Positions 1 to 8,293 of a stretch of 64,000 bases of DNA are shown in pieces. The stretch covers positions 62,001 through 126,000 of the forward strand of contig NZ_MDGL01000032.1 of the NCBI RefSeq assembly GCF_002742265.1. Direction: 5' to 3'. This DNA comes from Maribacter sp. 4G9. GTDB taxonomy: Bacteria; Bacteroidota; Bacteroidia; Flavobacteriales; Flavobacteriaceae. The position numbers and the translations under genes were made by a program. Position 1 is the stretch's first letter. Each line of letters starts with the position of its first letter. The notes beneath the pieces are model-generated. The model saw only the letters and a list, made by a program, of their open reading frames with translations, was not told the DNA's origin and ran no database searches.

Positions 1-794
1 TATTTGCAAGGACCAATATGATCAACACGGTCAACAACATGGAATATAGTTCTATGCCGGAATGGTTTACAAAATGGGAAACTACAGGTCTTTTTCAATT
101 CGACGATAAGAACAAGGATGGTAAAATACAGTATGTAGCAGATAAAAGCACCAACGAACTTTACGTAGATCCCGATAGCATGGTACTGGCGAATCCTGAA
201 ATAGCCAACCTACCTGCATGGGTCATCGCTTTGGTCGCAGCCGGAGGTTTGGCAGCTGCCTTATCAACTGCCGCTGGCCTTTTGTTGGTTATATCCTCTT
301 CAGTATCCCATGATCTTATAAAAAAAGTATTCAAGCCCAATATTTCGGATAAAGGGGAACTATGGGCCGCACGTCTTGCGGCCACCGTGGCCGTGGTCAT
401 TGCAGGATATTTTGGCATTAATCCACCCGGTTTTGTTGCGGCTGTGGTCGCCTTGGCCTTTGGATTAGCGGCTGCCTCGTTTTTTCCGGCAATTGTTCTG
501 GGTATTTTTTATAAAAAAATGAATAAGGAAGGTGCAATAGCCGGAATGGTTACGGGCACGCTGCTGATGTTGTTCTATATGACCAAATTCAAGTTCGATT
601 GGTTTGGCGGGGGTACACCAGAGGATTGGTGGTTTGGAATTTCGCCGGAAGGTTTTGGCAGTATCGCCATGGTCGTTAATTTTATAGTATCTATTGTCGT
701 CATGAAGTTTACGCCACCACCACCTGAAAATGTACAGGAAATTGTGGAGGACATACGGATTCCAAGCGGATCCGGAGAAGCCAGCGGTCATTAA
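1..794 (+). CDS. Sodium:solute symporter, acetate permease-like (5' truncated by window edge)
   Basis: The C-terminal 263 residues of a membrane transporter; the open frame enters at base 3, so the start lies outside the window and the ATG at 18 is internal. Hydrophobic helices alternate with short loops. The stretch around LSTAAGLLLVISSSVSHDL is the conserved segment of the cation/acetate symporter (ActP) branch of the SSS family. A periplasmic or loop segment of charged residues precedes it, and the tail is Pro/Glu rich. The next gene, 35 bp downstream, is acetyl-CoA synthetase, which supports a role in acetate or other short monocarboxylate uptake. Substrate is inferred from family and neighbour. 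Confidence 0.85.
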   Translation, partial: FARTNMINTVNNMEYSSMPEWFTKWETTGLFQFDDKNKDGKIQYVADKSTNELYVDPDSMVLANPEIANLPAWVIALVAAGGLAAALSTAAGLLLVISSSVSHDLIKKVFKPNISDKGELWAARLAATVAVVIAGYFGINPPGFVAAVVALAFGLAAASFFPAIVLGIFYKKMNKEGAIAGMVTGTLLMLFYMTKFKFDWFGGGTPEDWWFGISPEGFGSIAMVVNFIVSIVVMKFTPPPPENVQEIVEDIRIPSGSGEASGH

Positions 795-829
795 GTATTA
801 ATAATTTTAGTAGAAATCAGAATTTAGCA

Positions 830-2737
830 ATGAGTAACTATCACATCAAACACTTAGAGGAATATTATCAAGTTTATAGAAAATCGGTCCGTAATCCTGA
901 GGCCTTTTGGGAAGAAATAGCCGAGGAGCATTTTGTATGGCGAAAACGATGGGATAACGTGCTGAGTTGGGATTTTACAAAACCCGAAATTAAATGGTTT
1001 GAAGGTGCCCAATTAAATATTACCGAAAACTGTATCGACCGTCATTTGCCCACACGGGGCAACAAAACGGCCATTCTTTTTGAGCCCAACGACCCAAAAG
1101 AAGAAGCCGAACATATTACCTACAGACAGCTTCACGAACGTGTGTGCAAAATGGCCAATGTGCTCTTGGAAAAAGGCGTGAAAAAAGGTGACCGTGTCTG
1201 CATTTACCTGCCCATGATTCCCGAATTGGCCATTTCGGTATTGGCGTGTGCAAGAATCGGTGCCATACATTCCGTAGTGTTTGCCGGTTTTTCATCCAAT
1301 GCCCTTTCAACAAGAATCAATGATTCCGATTGTAAACTGGTGATTACTTCGGATGGTTCGTACAGAGGTTCCAAGACCATCGATCTAAAGGGAATTGTGG
1401 ATAAGGCCTTGGAAGGGTGTCCTGGAGTAGAAACCGTATTGGTAGCCAAACGTATCCATAGTGAAATAGAAATGGTTCCCGAAAGAGATCATTGGTTACA
1501 ACCTCTTTTGGACGATGCTTATGGCGATAATGTAGCCGAAATCATGAATGCGGAAGACCCACTGTTTATTTTATACACTTCAGGTTCCACAGGGAGACCC
1601 AAAGGAATGGTGCATACTACGGCGGGTTATATGGTCTATACCGCCTATACCTTCAAAAATATATTTCAGTACAGGGAAGATGATGTGTACTGGTGTACGG
1701 CCGACATTGGTTGGATTACGGGACATTCCTATATCGTCTACGGGCCTTTGGCCAATGGCGCTACTACAGTAATGTTCGAAGGGGTGCCATCTTACCCTGA
1801 TTTTGGCAGGTTTTGGGAAGTGGTTCAAAAACATAAAGTAACCCAATTCTATACGGCACCAACGGCCATTAGGGCACTTGCCAAGGAAAATCTCGATTTT
1901 GTTGAAAAATACGATCTATCAAGCCTTAAAGTATTAGGCTCCGTGGGTGAGCCCATCAATGAGGAAGCATGGCATTGGTACAATAACAACGTGGGCAAAA
2001 AGAATAGTCCAATTGTTGATACTTGGTGGCAAACGGAAACAGGAGGCATCATGATCAGCCCCATACCCTATGTAACGCCAACCACTCCAACCTATGCCAC
2101 GTTGCCTTTCATTGGAATTCAACCAGCTTTAATGGACGAAAACGGAACCGAAATCAAAGGAAATCAGGTGGATGGAAGACTTTGTATAAAGTTCCCATGG
2201 CCTTCCATTGCAAGAACCATTTGGGGCAACCACGAAAGGTATAGGGATACGTATTTTTCTGCCTATGAAAACATGTACTTTACGGGTGACGGTGCCTTAC
2301 GTGATGCCGTTGGATACTATAGAATAACAGGTCGTGTAGACGATGTAATCATCGTTTCAGGACATAATCTGGGAACCGCGCCAATAGAAGATTCCATAAA
2401 CGAACATCCGGCCGTTGCGGAATCCGCCATCGTTGGCTTTCCGCATGATGTAAAGGGAAATGCCCTTTACGGATATATCATTTTGAAGGAAACCGGGGAA
2501 AGCCGAGATAAAAATAACCTTCGAAAAGAAATCAACCAACAGATTACGGAACAAATCGGTCCTATAGCAAAACTGGATAAAATACAATTTGTTTCGGGTC
2601 TTCCCAAAACACGAAGTGGAAAGATCATGCGAAGGATTTTGCGCAAAATCGCAAGTGGAGACACTTCAAATCTTGGCGACACGAGTACACTTTTGAATCC
2701 TGAAATCGTTCAGGAAATTATGGACGAGGCACTGTAA
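830..2737 (+). CDS. acs: Acetyl-coenzyme A synthetase
   Basis: 635 residues, the normal length of AMP-forming acetyl-CoA synthetases, which convert acetate, ATP and CoA to acetyl-CoA in the cytoplasm. The adenylate-forming P-loop-like motif YTSGSTGRPKG lies at about residues 249-259. A WWQTETGG motif typical of Acs lies mid-protein. The C-terminal PKTRSGKIMRR places the catalytic lysine, known in the family to be switched off by acetylation, at about K598. It follows the acetate-type symporter by 35 bp, so uptake and activation are probably co-transcribed. It is convergent with the MFS gene, with only 2 bp between stop codons and no obvious terminator. Confidence 0.97.
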   Translation: MSNYHIKHLEEYYQVYRKSVRNPEAFWEEIAEEHFVWRKRWDNVLSWDFTKPEIKWFEGAQLNITENCIDRHLPTRGNKTAILFEPNDPKEEAEHITYRQLHERVCKMANVLLEKGVKKGDRVCIYLPMIPELAISVLACARIGAIHSVVFAGFSSNALSTRINDSDCKLVITSDGSYRGSKTIDLKGIVDKALEGCPGVETVLVAKRIHSEIEMVPERDHWLQPLLDDAYGDNVAEIMNAEDPLFILYTSGSTGRPKGMVHTTAGYMVYTAYTFKNIFQYREDDVYWCTADIGWITGHSYIVYGPLANGATTVMFEGVPSYPDFGRFWEVVQKHKVTQFYTAPTAIRALAKENLDFVEKYDLSSLKVLGSVGEPINEEAWHWYNNNVGKKNSPIVDTWWQTETGGIMISPIPYVTPTTPTYATLPFIGIQPALMDENGTEIKGNQVDGRLCIKFPWPSIARTIWGNHERYRDTYFSAYENMYFTGDGALRDAVGYYRITGRVDDVIIVSGHNLGTAPIEDSINEHPAVAESAIVGFPHDVKGNALYGYIILKETGESRDKNNLRKEINQQITEQIGPIAKLDKIQFVSGLPKTRSGKIMRRILRKIASGDTSNLGDTSTLLNPEIVQEIMDEAL

Positions 2738-2739
2738 TT

Positions 2740-3960
2740 CTATTGATACGCCCTATTACTTGCAAACAGTGGTCTTGTTTTAAAGGCAATGAACAGGACC
2801 ACTGAAATCAATCCACATATCCCCAGACCTGCAAACAAGGCCCACACGGTGTCGGTAATATACTTTCCGATGAATATGGAAATGGGTATGGACAAAATTG
2901 TGGACACAAATCCCGTTATGGCAGCTCCTATTCCCGCAATATGCCCGATAGGTTCCATGGCAATAGACCTTAAGTTCCCCCAAATAAAGCCCAAGCACAA
3001 AAAAAGAATCGAAAGAAAAGAGATCAAAACGGACACACTGGGGTCTGGTTCGTTCCAGAAAATAATACTGTAAAGTAGGGCGATTGCCGTGAAAGTGGAC
3101 AAGGCAACAAAAGACAGGTTTCGCATACCAAATCGTACCACAAGGGTACCATTGGTCAGGGTAGAAAAACCTATGGAAATGGCCAATCCAGCAAAAATTA
3201 AAGGAAAACTATCGGCCAAGCCGTACAATTCTTCAAAGACGTGTTGGGCCGAACTCAAATACACCAAAAAAGAACCGGTAATCAATCCAGAGATTATCGT
3301 ACAGGAAACCGTTTCGCGATGCTTGAAAATTTCCTTGGTTCCCCTAATAAATACGGATGTTTTAAAGGGAACCTTGTATTCAGGTTTTAGGGTTTCTTCC
3401 TGCCTTTTATAAAACCAAAAGGACACAAGTACCGCAAAAAATAACTGGGCATAAAAGATACCTTCCCAGCTGGAAAAACTCATGATGAATTTACCAAAAG
3501 CAGGTGCAATAACCGGCACGATAATAAAAAACGCTGTAACGAAGGACATGATCTTTGCCATATAATCGCCCCGGTACGTATCCCTAATGATGGAAATACT
3601 AATGGTCCTTGGCGCCGATAACCCAACACCTTGGAGAATTCTTCCTACGATCATGATTTCAAGATTGGGTGCCAAAAGACAGATAATACTGGCTACCCCA
3701 AAAACGGCAAAACCAATATAGACAATGGGTTTTCTTCCCAAACTGTCAGATAAGGGCCCAAAGAACAGCTGGCCTACCCCAAGTCCTAAAAATATCATGA
3801 TAATCAAGAGTTGGTTTTGGGTGGCATCCAAACTGTTGATCGCGATTCCAATATCCGAAATCGCGGGAATCAAGGCATCGATCGTAAGGGCCACAATGGA
3901 CATTAACGATGCCATTAGGGCCACGAATTCAAAGTTTGGTTTTACATGTTCATTTTGCAT
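2740..3960 (-). CDS. MFS transporter, Bcr/CflA drug-resistance type
   Basis: 406 residues with about twelve hydrophobic helices. The N-terminal half carries the MFS motif A-like GPLSDSLGRKPIVYIG after helix 2 and the GRILQGVGLSAPRTISISIIRD segment typical of the Bcr/CflA subfamily of H+-coupled exporters (split here as GRILQGVG and RTISISIIRD). Inner-membrane export of a drug or metabolite is the likely role; the substrate cannot be read from sequence. It is a single gene divergent from uridine kinase, with a TAnnTTTG element ending 4 bp before the ATG. Confidence 0.9.
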   Translation of the reverse strand: MQNEHVKPNFEFVALMASLMSIVALTIDALIPAISDIGIAINSLDATQNQLLIIMIFLGLGVGQLFFGPLSDSLGRKPIVYIGFAVFGVASIICLLAPNLEIMIVGRILQGVGLSAPRTISISIIRDTYRGDYMAKIMSFVTAFFIIVPVIAPAFGKFIMSFSSWEGIFYAQLFFAVLVSFWFYKRQEETLKPEYKVPFKTSVFIRGTKEIFKHRETVSCTIISGLITGSFLVYLSSAQHVFEELYGLADSFPLIFAGLAISIGFSTLTNGTLVVRFGMRNLSFVALSTFTAIALLYSIIFWNEPDPSVSVLISFLSILFLCLGFIWGNLRSIAMEPIGHIAGIGAAITGFVSTILSIPISIFIGKYITDTVWALFAGLGICGLISVVLFIAFKTRPLFASNRAYQ

Positions 3961-3964
3961 GGTG

Positions 3965-3972
3965 CAAAAGTA
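3965..3972 (-). promoter_or_regulatory. -7 promoter element for the MFS gene
   Basis: On the minus strand this reads TACTTTTG, an exact match to the Bacteroidota -7 consensus TAnnTTTG. It ends 4 bp before the ATG of the MFS gene, so the transcript would start at or next to the start codon. I see no TTG at the usual -33 distance. Confidence 0.5.
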
Positions 3973-4044
3973 AACCTTACCATTAGATAGCGAAGTATCC
4001 GAGCTTCAATTTTAAGTTTTGTACAATTTTGAGATTCAAATATG

Positions 4045-4052
4045 TATTTTTG
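4045..4052 (+). promoter_or_regulatory. -7 promoter element for udk-ftsB
   Basis: TATTTTTG matches TAnnTTTG. A TTG at 4019-4021 sits 23 bp upstream, the long end of the -33/-7 spacing range. It lies 17 bp before the ATG at 4070 and inside the longer upstream reading frame, supporting the shorter start for uridine kinase. Confidence 0.55.
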
Positions 4053-4069
4053 GGCTAAATAATTATTTA

Positions 4070-4684
4070 ATGCTCATTATTGGAATAGCGGGAGGAACAG
4101 GCTGCGGAAAAACTACCGTGGTAAATCAAATCATCAACGAATTGCCTAAAAACGAAGTAGGGGTAATTTCCCAGGATTCCTATTATAACGACCTTTCCCA
4201 CCTAACCTTGGAAGAGCGTCGAAAAACCAATTTTGACCATCCCAGCGCCATTGATTTCAAACTCCTGGAGCAACATTTAAAGGCCTTAAAAGCAGGGGAA
4301 TCCGTTGAACAACCGGTCTATTCCTTTTTGGAGTGTAATCGCACGGAAAAGACCATACCCACCCATCCAAGAAAGGTTATGATCGTTGAAGGAATCTTAA
4401 TTTTGACGAATTCCGAAATCAGAAACATGTGCGATATCAAAATCTTTGTGCATGCCGATACGGACGAACGGCTAATACGGAGGTTAAAAAGGGACGTGAA
4501 CGAACGGGGATGGAACCTGAACGAAACCTTGAAAAATTACCAGAATGTCATAAAACCGATGCACGAGCAATTTATAGAGCCTACCAAGGAATATGCGGAC
4601 ATCATCATTCCCAATAATAAATACAATACCGTAGCCGTTGAAATTGTAAGGAGCATTATTAACGAAAAATTAGCCAAGGCCTAA
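4070..4684 (+). CDS. udk: Uridine kinase
   Basis: 204 residues from the ATG at 4070; an in-frame TTG at 4019 gives a longer form, but the family's N terminus aligns with MLIIGIAGGTGCGKTT and a promoter element lies between the two. The P-loop GGTGCGKTT is at residues 8-16. The enzyme phosphorylates uridine and cytidine with ATP or GTP in pyrimidine salvage. Other family segments are visible: SQDSYYNDLSHL, NFDHPSAIDF and EGILIL. The stop overlaps the next start (TAATG), so it is translationally coupled to the FtsB-like gene. Confidence 0.95.
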   Translation: MLIIGIAGGTGCGKTTVVNQIINELPKNEVGVISQDSYYNDLSHLTLEERRKTNFDHPSAIDFKLLEQHLKALKAGESVEQPVYSFLECNRTEKTIPTHPRKVMIVEGILILTNSEIRNMCDIKIFVHADTDERLIRRLKRDVNERGWNLNETLKNYQNVIKPMHEQFIEPTKEYADIIIPNNKYNTVAVEIVRSIINEKLAKA

Positions 4685-5019
4685 TGGGACTGAATGAATT
4701 AAAGGAGAAAAAATGGTTCAAGGTCATGACCAATATTTATGTTTTGGTGCTCACGGTTTTTGTTATTTGGATGGTATTTTTTGATACCAATTCCCTTTTG
4801 ATACATATGGAGCTTAAACGTGAAATAAATAAACTTGAAAAAACACAGGAGTTCCTAAAAAAAGAGATCGCAAAGGATAAAAAAGTCATTGAAAAATTGT
4901 CCAACGAGGATGAGTTGGAAAAATTTGCACGGGAAGAATATTATCTAAAGAAGAAAAACGAGGAAATCTATTTAATTGAATATGAGGACAGTCTCAAACG
5001 CAAGGAAAAAAAAGAATAA
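4684..5019 (+). CDS. FtsB/DivIC-type septum formation initiator
   Basis: 111 residues: a short cytoplasmic N terminus, one membrane helix at about 14-34 (IYVLVLTVFVIWMVFF), then a charged coiled coil at about 38-80 and a conserved segment (NEDELEKFAREEYYLKK) typical of FtsB/DivIC. Such proteins form a trimer with FtsL and FtsQ in the divisome; the coiled coil is outside the cytoplasm. The ATG overlaps the uridine kinase stop by one base, a pairing common in flavobacteria. Length and topology fit; the label FtsB rather than DivIC is by convention. Confidence 0.85.
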   Translation: MGLNELKEKKWFKVMTNIYVLVLTVFVIWMVFFDTNSLLIHMELKREINKLEKTQEFLKKEIAKDKKVIEKLSNEDELEKFAREEYYLKKKNEEIYLIEYEDSLKRKEKKE

Positions 5020-5191
5020 TGTGATTTCTGTCGCGATTTCCAGATTACATTTGAATCCTATATAACGTTTTGATATATAAAAATTTAACGCTATTTTAAT
5101 GAAAAGCTTTTGGTTATTCACCTAGTGTTAACAAAATCCTTTTATCAGCCCCACAAATAATCGTATTTTTACACCCTAACTTACTTGGTAT
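5020..5191. other. Intergenic region upstream of parA
   Basis: 172 AT-rich bases without a reading frame of note. A TATTTTTA at 5164-5171 is one mismatch from the -7 consensus and is the best promoter candidate for parAB. No parS-like palindrome (core CACGTG) is present here. Confidence 0.4.
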
Positions 5192-5965
5192 ATGGGCAAG
5201 ATAATTGCTATTGCAAATCAAAAAGGTGGTGTTGGCAAAACGACTACGACCGTTAATTTAGCGGCGTCGCTAGGGGTGCTTGAAAAGAAGGTACTGTTGA
5301 TCGATGCAGACCCCCAAGCCAACGCTACGTCTGGGTTGGGTATTGATGTGGATAGTATCGAGTTGGGCACCTACCAACTTTTGGAACATACGAAAACCGC
5401 CAAAGAAGCCATAATGCCTACTACTTCCCCCAATGTTGATTTAATTCCGGCCCACATCGATTTGGTGGCCATTGAAATAGAATTGGTAGATAAGGATGAA
5501 CGGGAATACATGATGAAGAAGGCCATTTTGGAACTGAAGGACGACTACGATTACATTCTCATAGATTGTGCGCCCTCCTTGGGATTATTGACCTTGAACG
5601 CCCTAACTGCTGCAGATTCCGTGATTATCCCCATTCAATGTGAATACTTTGCCTTGGAAGGACTTGGTAAACTCTTGAATACCATCAAAAGCGTGCAACG
5701 GATCCACAATCCACAATTGGATATTGAAGGAATGTTATTGACCATGTACGATTCTAGGTTACGCCTTTCCAACCAAGTGGTTGAAGAGGTCAAAAAGCAT
5801 TTTGGCGATATGGTCTTTGAAACGATCATACAGCGAAATGTTCGATTGAGCGAAGCGCCCAGCTATGGAGAAAGTATCATAAAGTATGATGCCGCCAGTA
5901 AGGGGGCCACGAACTACCTAAATCTGGCGGACGAGGTAGTAAAGAAAAACAAGCAGACAGCATAA
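5192..5965 (+). CDS. parA: ParA/Soj chromosome partitioning ATPase
   Basis: 257 residues. The deviant Walker A motif KGGVGKTTTTVNLA starts at residue 10, followed by LLIDADPQANATSGLG (A' motif) and a Walker B-like DYILIDCAPSLG. The length without an N-terminal helix-turn-helix is that of the chromosomal Soj/ParA group, an ATP-dependent nucleoid-binding switch that moves ParB-parS complexes. The stop is 1 bp from the parB start, so the two are one operon, and the following genes keep the same strand. Confidence 0.96.
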   Translation: MGKIIAIANQKGGVGKTTTTVNLAASLGVLEKKVLLIDADPQANATSGLGIDVDSIELGTYQLLEHTKTAKEAIMPTTSPNVDLIPAHIDLVAIEIELVDKDEREYMMKKAILELKDDYDYILIDCAPSLGLLTLNALTAADSVIIPIQCEYFALEGLGKLLNTIKSVQRIHNPQLDIEGMLLTMYDSRLRLSNQVVEEVKKHFGDMVFETIIQRNVRLSEAPSYGESIIKYDAASKGATNYLNLADEVVKKNKQTA

Positions 5966-5966
5966 C

Positions 5967-6866
5967 ATGGCAAAAGCAGTAAAAAAACAGGCTTTGGGAA
6001 GAGGACTATCGGCATTGTTAAAAGACCCCGATAACGATATACAATCTGCAACGGATAAAAATGCGGACAAGGTTGTGGGCAACATTATTGAACTGGATTT
6101 GGAGGACATCGATGTCAATCCCTTTCAGCCCCGGTCCAACTTTAATGACGAAACCTTACAGGAACTGGCCACTTCCATCCGGGAATTGGGCGTTATCCAA
6201 CCCATTACGGTCAGGAAGCTAGGTTTCAACAAATACCAACTCGTATCCGGAGAAAGAAGGTACAGAGCATCCAAATTGGTAGGATTGGATACCATTCCCG
6301 CCTACATTCGCATCGCCAACGACCAGGAATCCTTGGAAATGGCCTTGGTGGAAAACATTCAACGGCAAGACCTAGACCCCATTGAAATTGCGCTTTCCTA
6401 TCAAAGGCTTATAGATGAAATCAATCTGACCCAAGAAAAACTAAGTGACCGAGTGGGAAAAAAACGGTCAACGATTGCCAATTACCTGAGATTACTAAAG
6501 CTAGACCCGATTATTCAAACCGGAATGCGTGACGGGTTTTTGAGCATGGGCCACGGAAGGGCCTTGGTGAACATCGAAAGCAGACAGGACCAAATAGCCC
6601 TTTATGAGAAAATCGTGGGACAAAATTTATCGGTCAGGGATACGGAGAATGCCGTAAAGAATTACCATCAAAAAGATACTCCCAAACCTACCAAATCAAA
6701 GGTGGAAACCCCTACCTATGTGGCATCGGGTATCGAAGAAATCTCCAAACATCTGTCCGCAGGTATTAAAGTGAAGACCTCTGGAAATTCCAAAGGAAGC
6801 ATTACCATTCCGTTCCACTCCAAAGAAGAATTCGAGCGTATAAAAAAGCTGATAACGGGTGCATAA
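5967..6866 (+). CDS. parB: ParB/Spo0J chromosome partitioning protein
   Basis: 299 residues. The N-terminal ParA-interacting region starts with KKQALGRGLSALL, a family hallmark. The ParB/Srx CTPase fold spans about 40-130 with NPFQPR and GERRYRA. A helix-turn-helix follows (LSDRVGKKRSTIANYLRLL), then a C-terminal dimerisation domain. It binds parS and slides as a CTP-dependent clamp. The end overlaps the start of the DUF5683 gene by 8 bp. Confidence 0.96.
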   Translation: MAKAVKKQALGRGLSALLKDPDNDIQSATDKNADKVVGNIIELDLEDIDVNPFQPRSNFNDETLQELATSIRELGVIQPITVRKLGFNKYQLVSGERRYRASKLVGLDTIPAYIRIANDQESLEMALVENIQRQDLDPIEIALSYQRLIDEINLTQEKLSDRVGKKRSTIANYLRLLKLDPIIQTGMRDGFLSMGHGRALVNIESRQDQIALYEKIVGQNLSVRDTENAVKNYHQKDTPKPTKSKVETPTYVASGIEEISKHLSAGIKVKTSGNSKGSITIPFHSKEEFERIKKLITGA

Positions 6867-7494
6867 ACACTTTTCAATACTCTTCCTAATGTTTTTTTTG
6901 GCCGCAGTTTCCTATTCCCAAGAGGAAGAGACTCCGGAGGAAAAAACAACGGATTCCATTTCCAACGCACTTAGTACGGATGTATTGGTCATGGACGATT
7001 CCCTAAGTGTAAAAAAAATTAGAAACATTAATCCTTTAGCCCCAAGTAAAGCTGCATTTTACTCTGCCGTGCTTCCCGGTCTGGGACAAATCTACAACAA
7101 GCGATATTGGAAAACACCCATAGTTTGGGGTGCTCTTGGGGGAAGTGTATACGCCTATACTTGGAACAATGACAATTACAAGCGTTTCAGGACGGCATTC
7201 AAAAGAAGACAGGCAGGTTTTACGGACGACGAATTCAATGGTGAAGGTATTTTTCCCCTCTTGGATGACGGCGATCTTGAAAACCAACAGGAACGTTTCC
7301 AGCGAGACCGAGACCTATGGTTGGTATTATCCATTGTAATCTACAGTTTGAATATTATTGATGCCAATGTGGATGCCCATCTAAAGCAATTTAATATTGA
7401 TAATGATCTTAGCCTGGATTTTGAACCGTATCTAGACCTGAATGCCGTTACCAACAACCCCACCTATGGAATGGCCTTAACCATAAAATTTTAA
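6859..7494 (+). CDS. DUF5683 exported protein
   Basis: 211 residues beginning at a GTG that overlaps parB; the next ATG would lose most of the signal peptide (HFSILFLMFFLAAVSYS, cleavage near SYSQ). The central part has hydrophobic segments (SAVLPGLGQIYNKRYWKTP, WGALGGSVYAYTW) and a DUF5683-like pattern with GLGQIYN. The function is unknown. The position between parB and dapB is a recurring flavobacterial arrangement, which suggests co-transcription and not necessarily a shared pathway. Confidence 0.8.
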   Translation: MHKHFSILFLMFFLAAVSYSQEEETPEEKTTDSISNALSTDVLVMDDSLSVKKIRNINPLAPSKAAFYSAVLPGLGQIYNKRYWKTPIVWGALGGSVYAYTWNNDNYKRFRTAFKRRQAGFTDDEFNGEGIFPLLDDGDLENQQERFQRDRDLWLVLSIVIYSLNIIDANVDAHLKQFNIDNDLSLDFEPYLDLNAVTNNPTYGMALTIKF

Positions 7495-7496
7495 CT

Positions 7497-8198
7497 ATGA
7501 GGATTGCACTTTTCGGCTACGGAAAAATGGGAAAAATGATCGAGCGGTTGGCCGTTGAAAGGGGGCATGAAATCATTGCCAAAATCGATGTGGAAAATAA
7601 AGAAGTGGATTACTCCATAATGGATGTGGCCATAGATTTCAGCACTCCAAATGCCGCATTTGACAATATCAAGAATTGCATTGACCATAACATTCCCATC
7701 ATCTCGGGAACTACGGGGTGGCTTTCAAAATATGGGGAATTGGTTCATTATTGCGAGGAAAAAAATGGTGCCTTTATATATGCCTCCAATTTTAGTCTAG
7801 GGGTAAACATCTTTTTTGAACTTAACGAATATTTGGCCAAAATGATGAATAACCTTTCCCAATATGAAGTATCCCTCGAGGAAATACATCATACCCAAAA
7901 ACTGGACGCCCCCAGCGGCACGGCAATTACCTTGGCGGAAGGAATTATTTCCCATACGGGCTACCAAGATTGGAAGCTGGATGAAGGCGGAAATCAACAG
8001 TTAAAGATTGCATCCAAAAGAATTGGGGATACACCGGGCACCCATATAATAGATTACACAAGCGGGGTAGACAGCATTGAAATCAAGCATACCGCCCACA
8101 ACCGCGAGGGATTTGCCTTGGGTGCGGTCATTGCGGCGGAATGGATTTTGGGCAGGACAGGTGTTTTTACGATAAAGGATGTGTTAAACCTAGGTTAA
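7497..8198 (+). CDS. dapB: 4-hydroxy-tetrahydrodipicolinate reductase
   Basis: 233 residues, shorter than the about 270 of E. coli DapB but usual for Bacteroidota. The N-terminal NAD(P)H-binding motif is GYGKMGKMIE. SGTTGW lies in the nucleotide region, and the active-site block EIHHTQKLDAPSGTA holds the catalytic His pair and the Lys. It reduces the dihydrodipicolinate precursor in lysine and diaminopimelate synthesis. It starts 2 bp after the DUF5683 stop. Confidence 0.95.
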   Translation: MRIALFGYGKMGKMIERLAVERGHEIIAKIDVENKEVDYSIMDVAIDFSTPNAAFDNIKNCIDHNIPIISGTTGWLSKYGELVHYCEEKNGAFIYASNFSLGVNIFFELNEYLAKMMNNLSQYEVSLEEIHHTQKLDAPSGTAITLAEGIISHTGYQDWKLDEGGNQQLKIASKRIGDTPGTHIIDYTSGVDSIEIKHTAHNREGFALGAVIAAEWILGRTGVFTIKDVLNLG

Positions 8199-8293
8199 AA
8201 CAAGTAACAAATAAATAGTCATTAGACTGATACAATCAAATTAAGTTCCCAGACGGAGCGTAAAATCTCGATTATAGCGTAAAACATAACATC

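Noticed and set aside
4019..4069. N-terminal extension of uridine kinase from a TTG
   Set aside because: A -7 promoter element lies inside it and the family N terminus fits the ATG at 4070.
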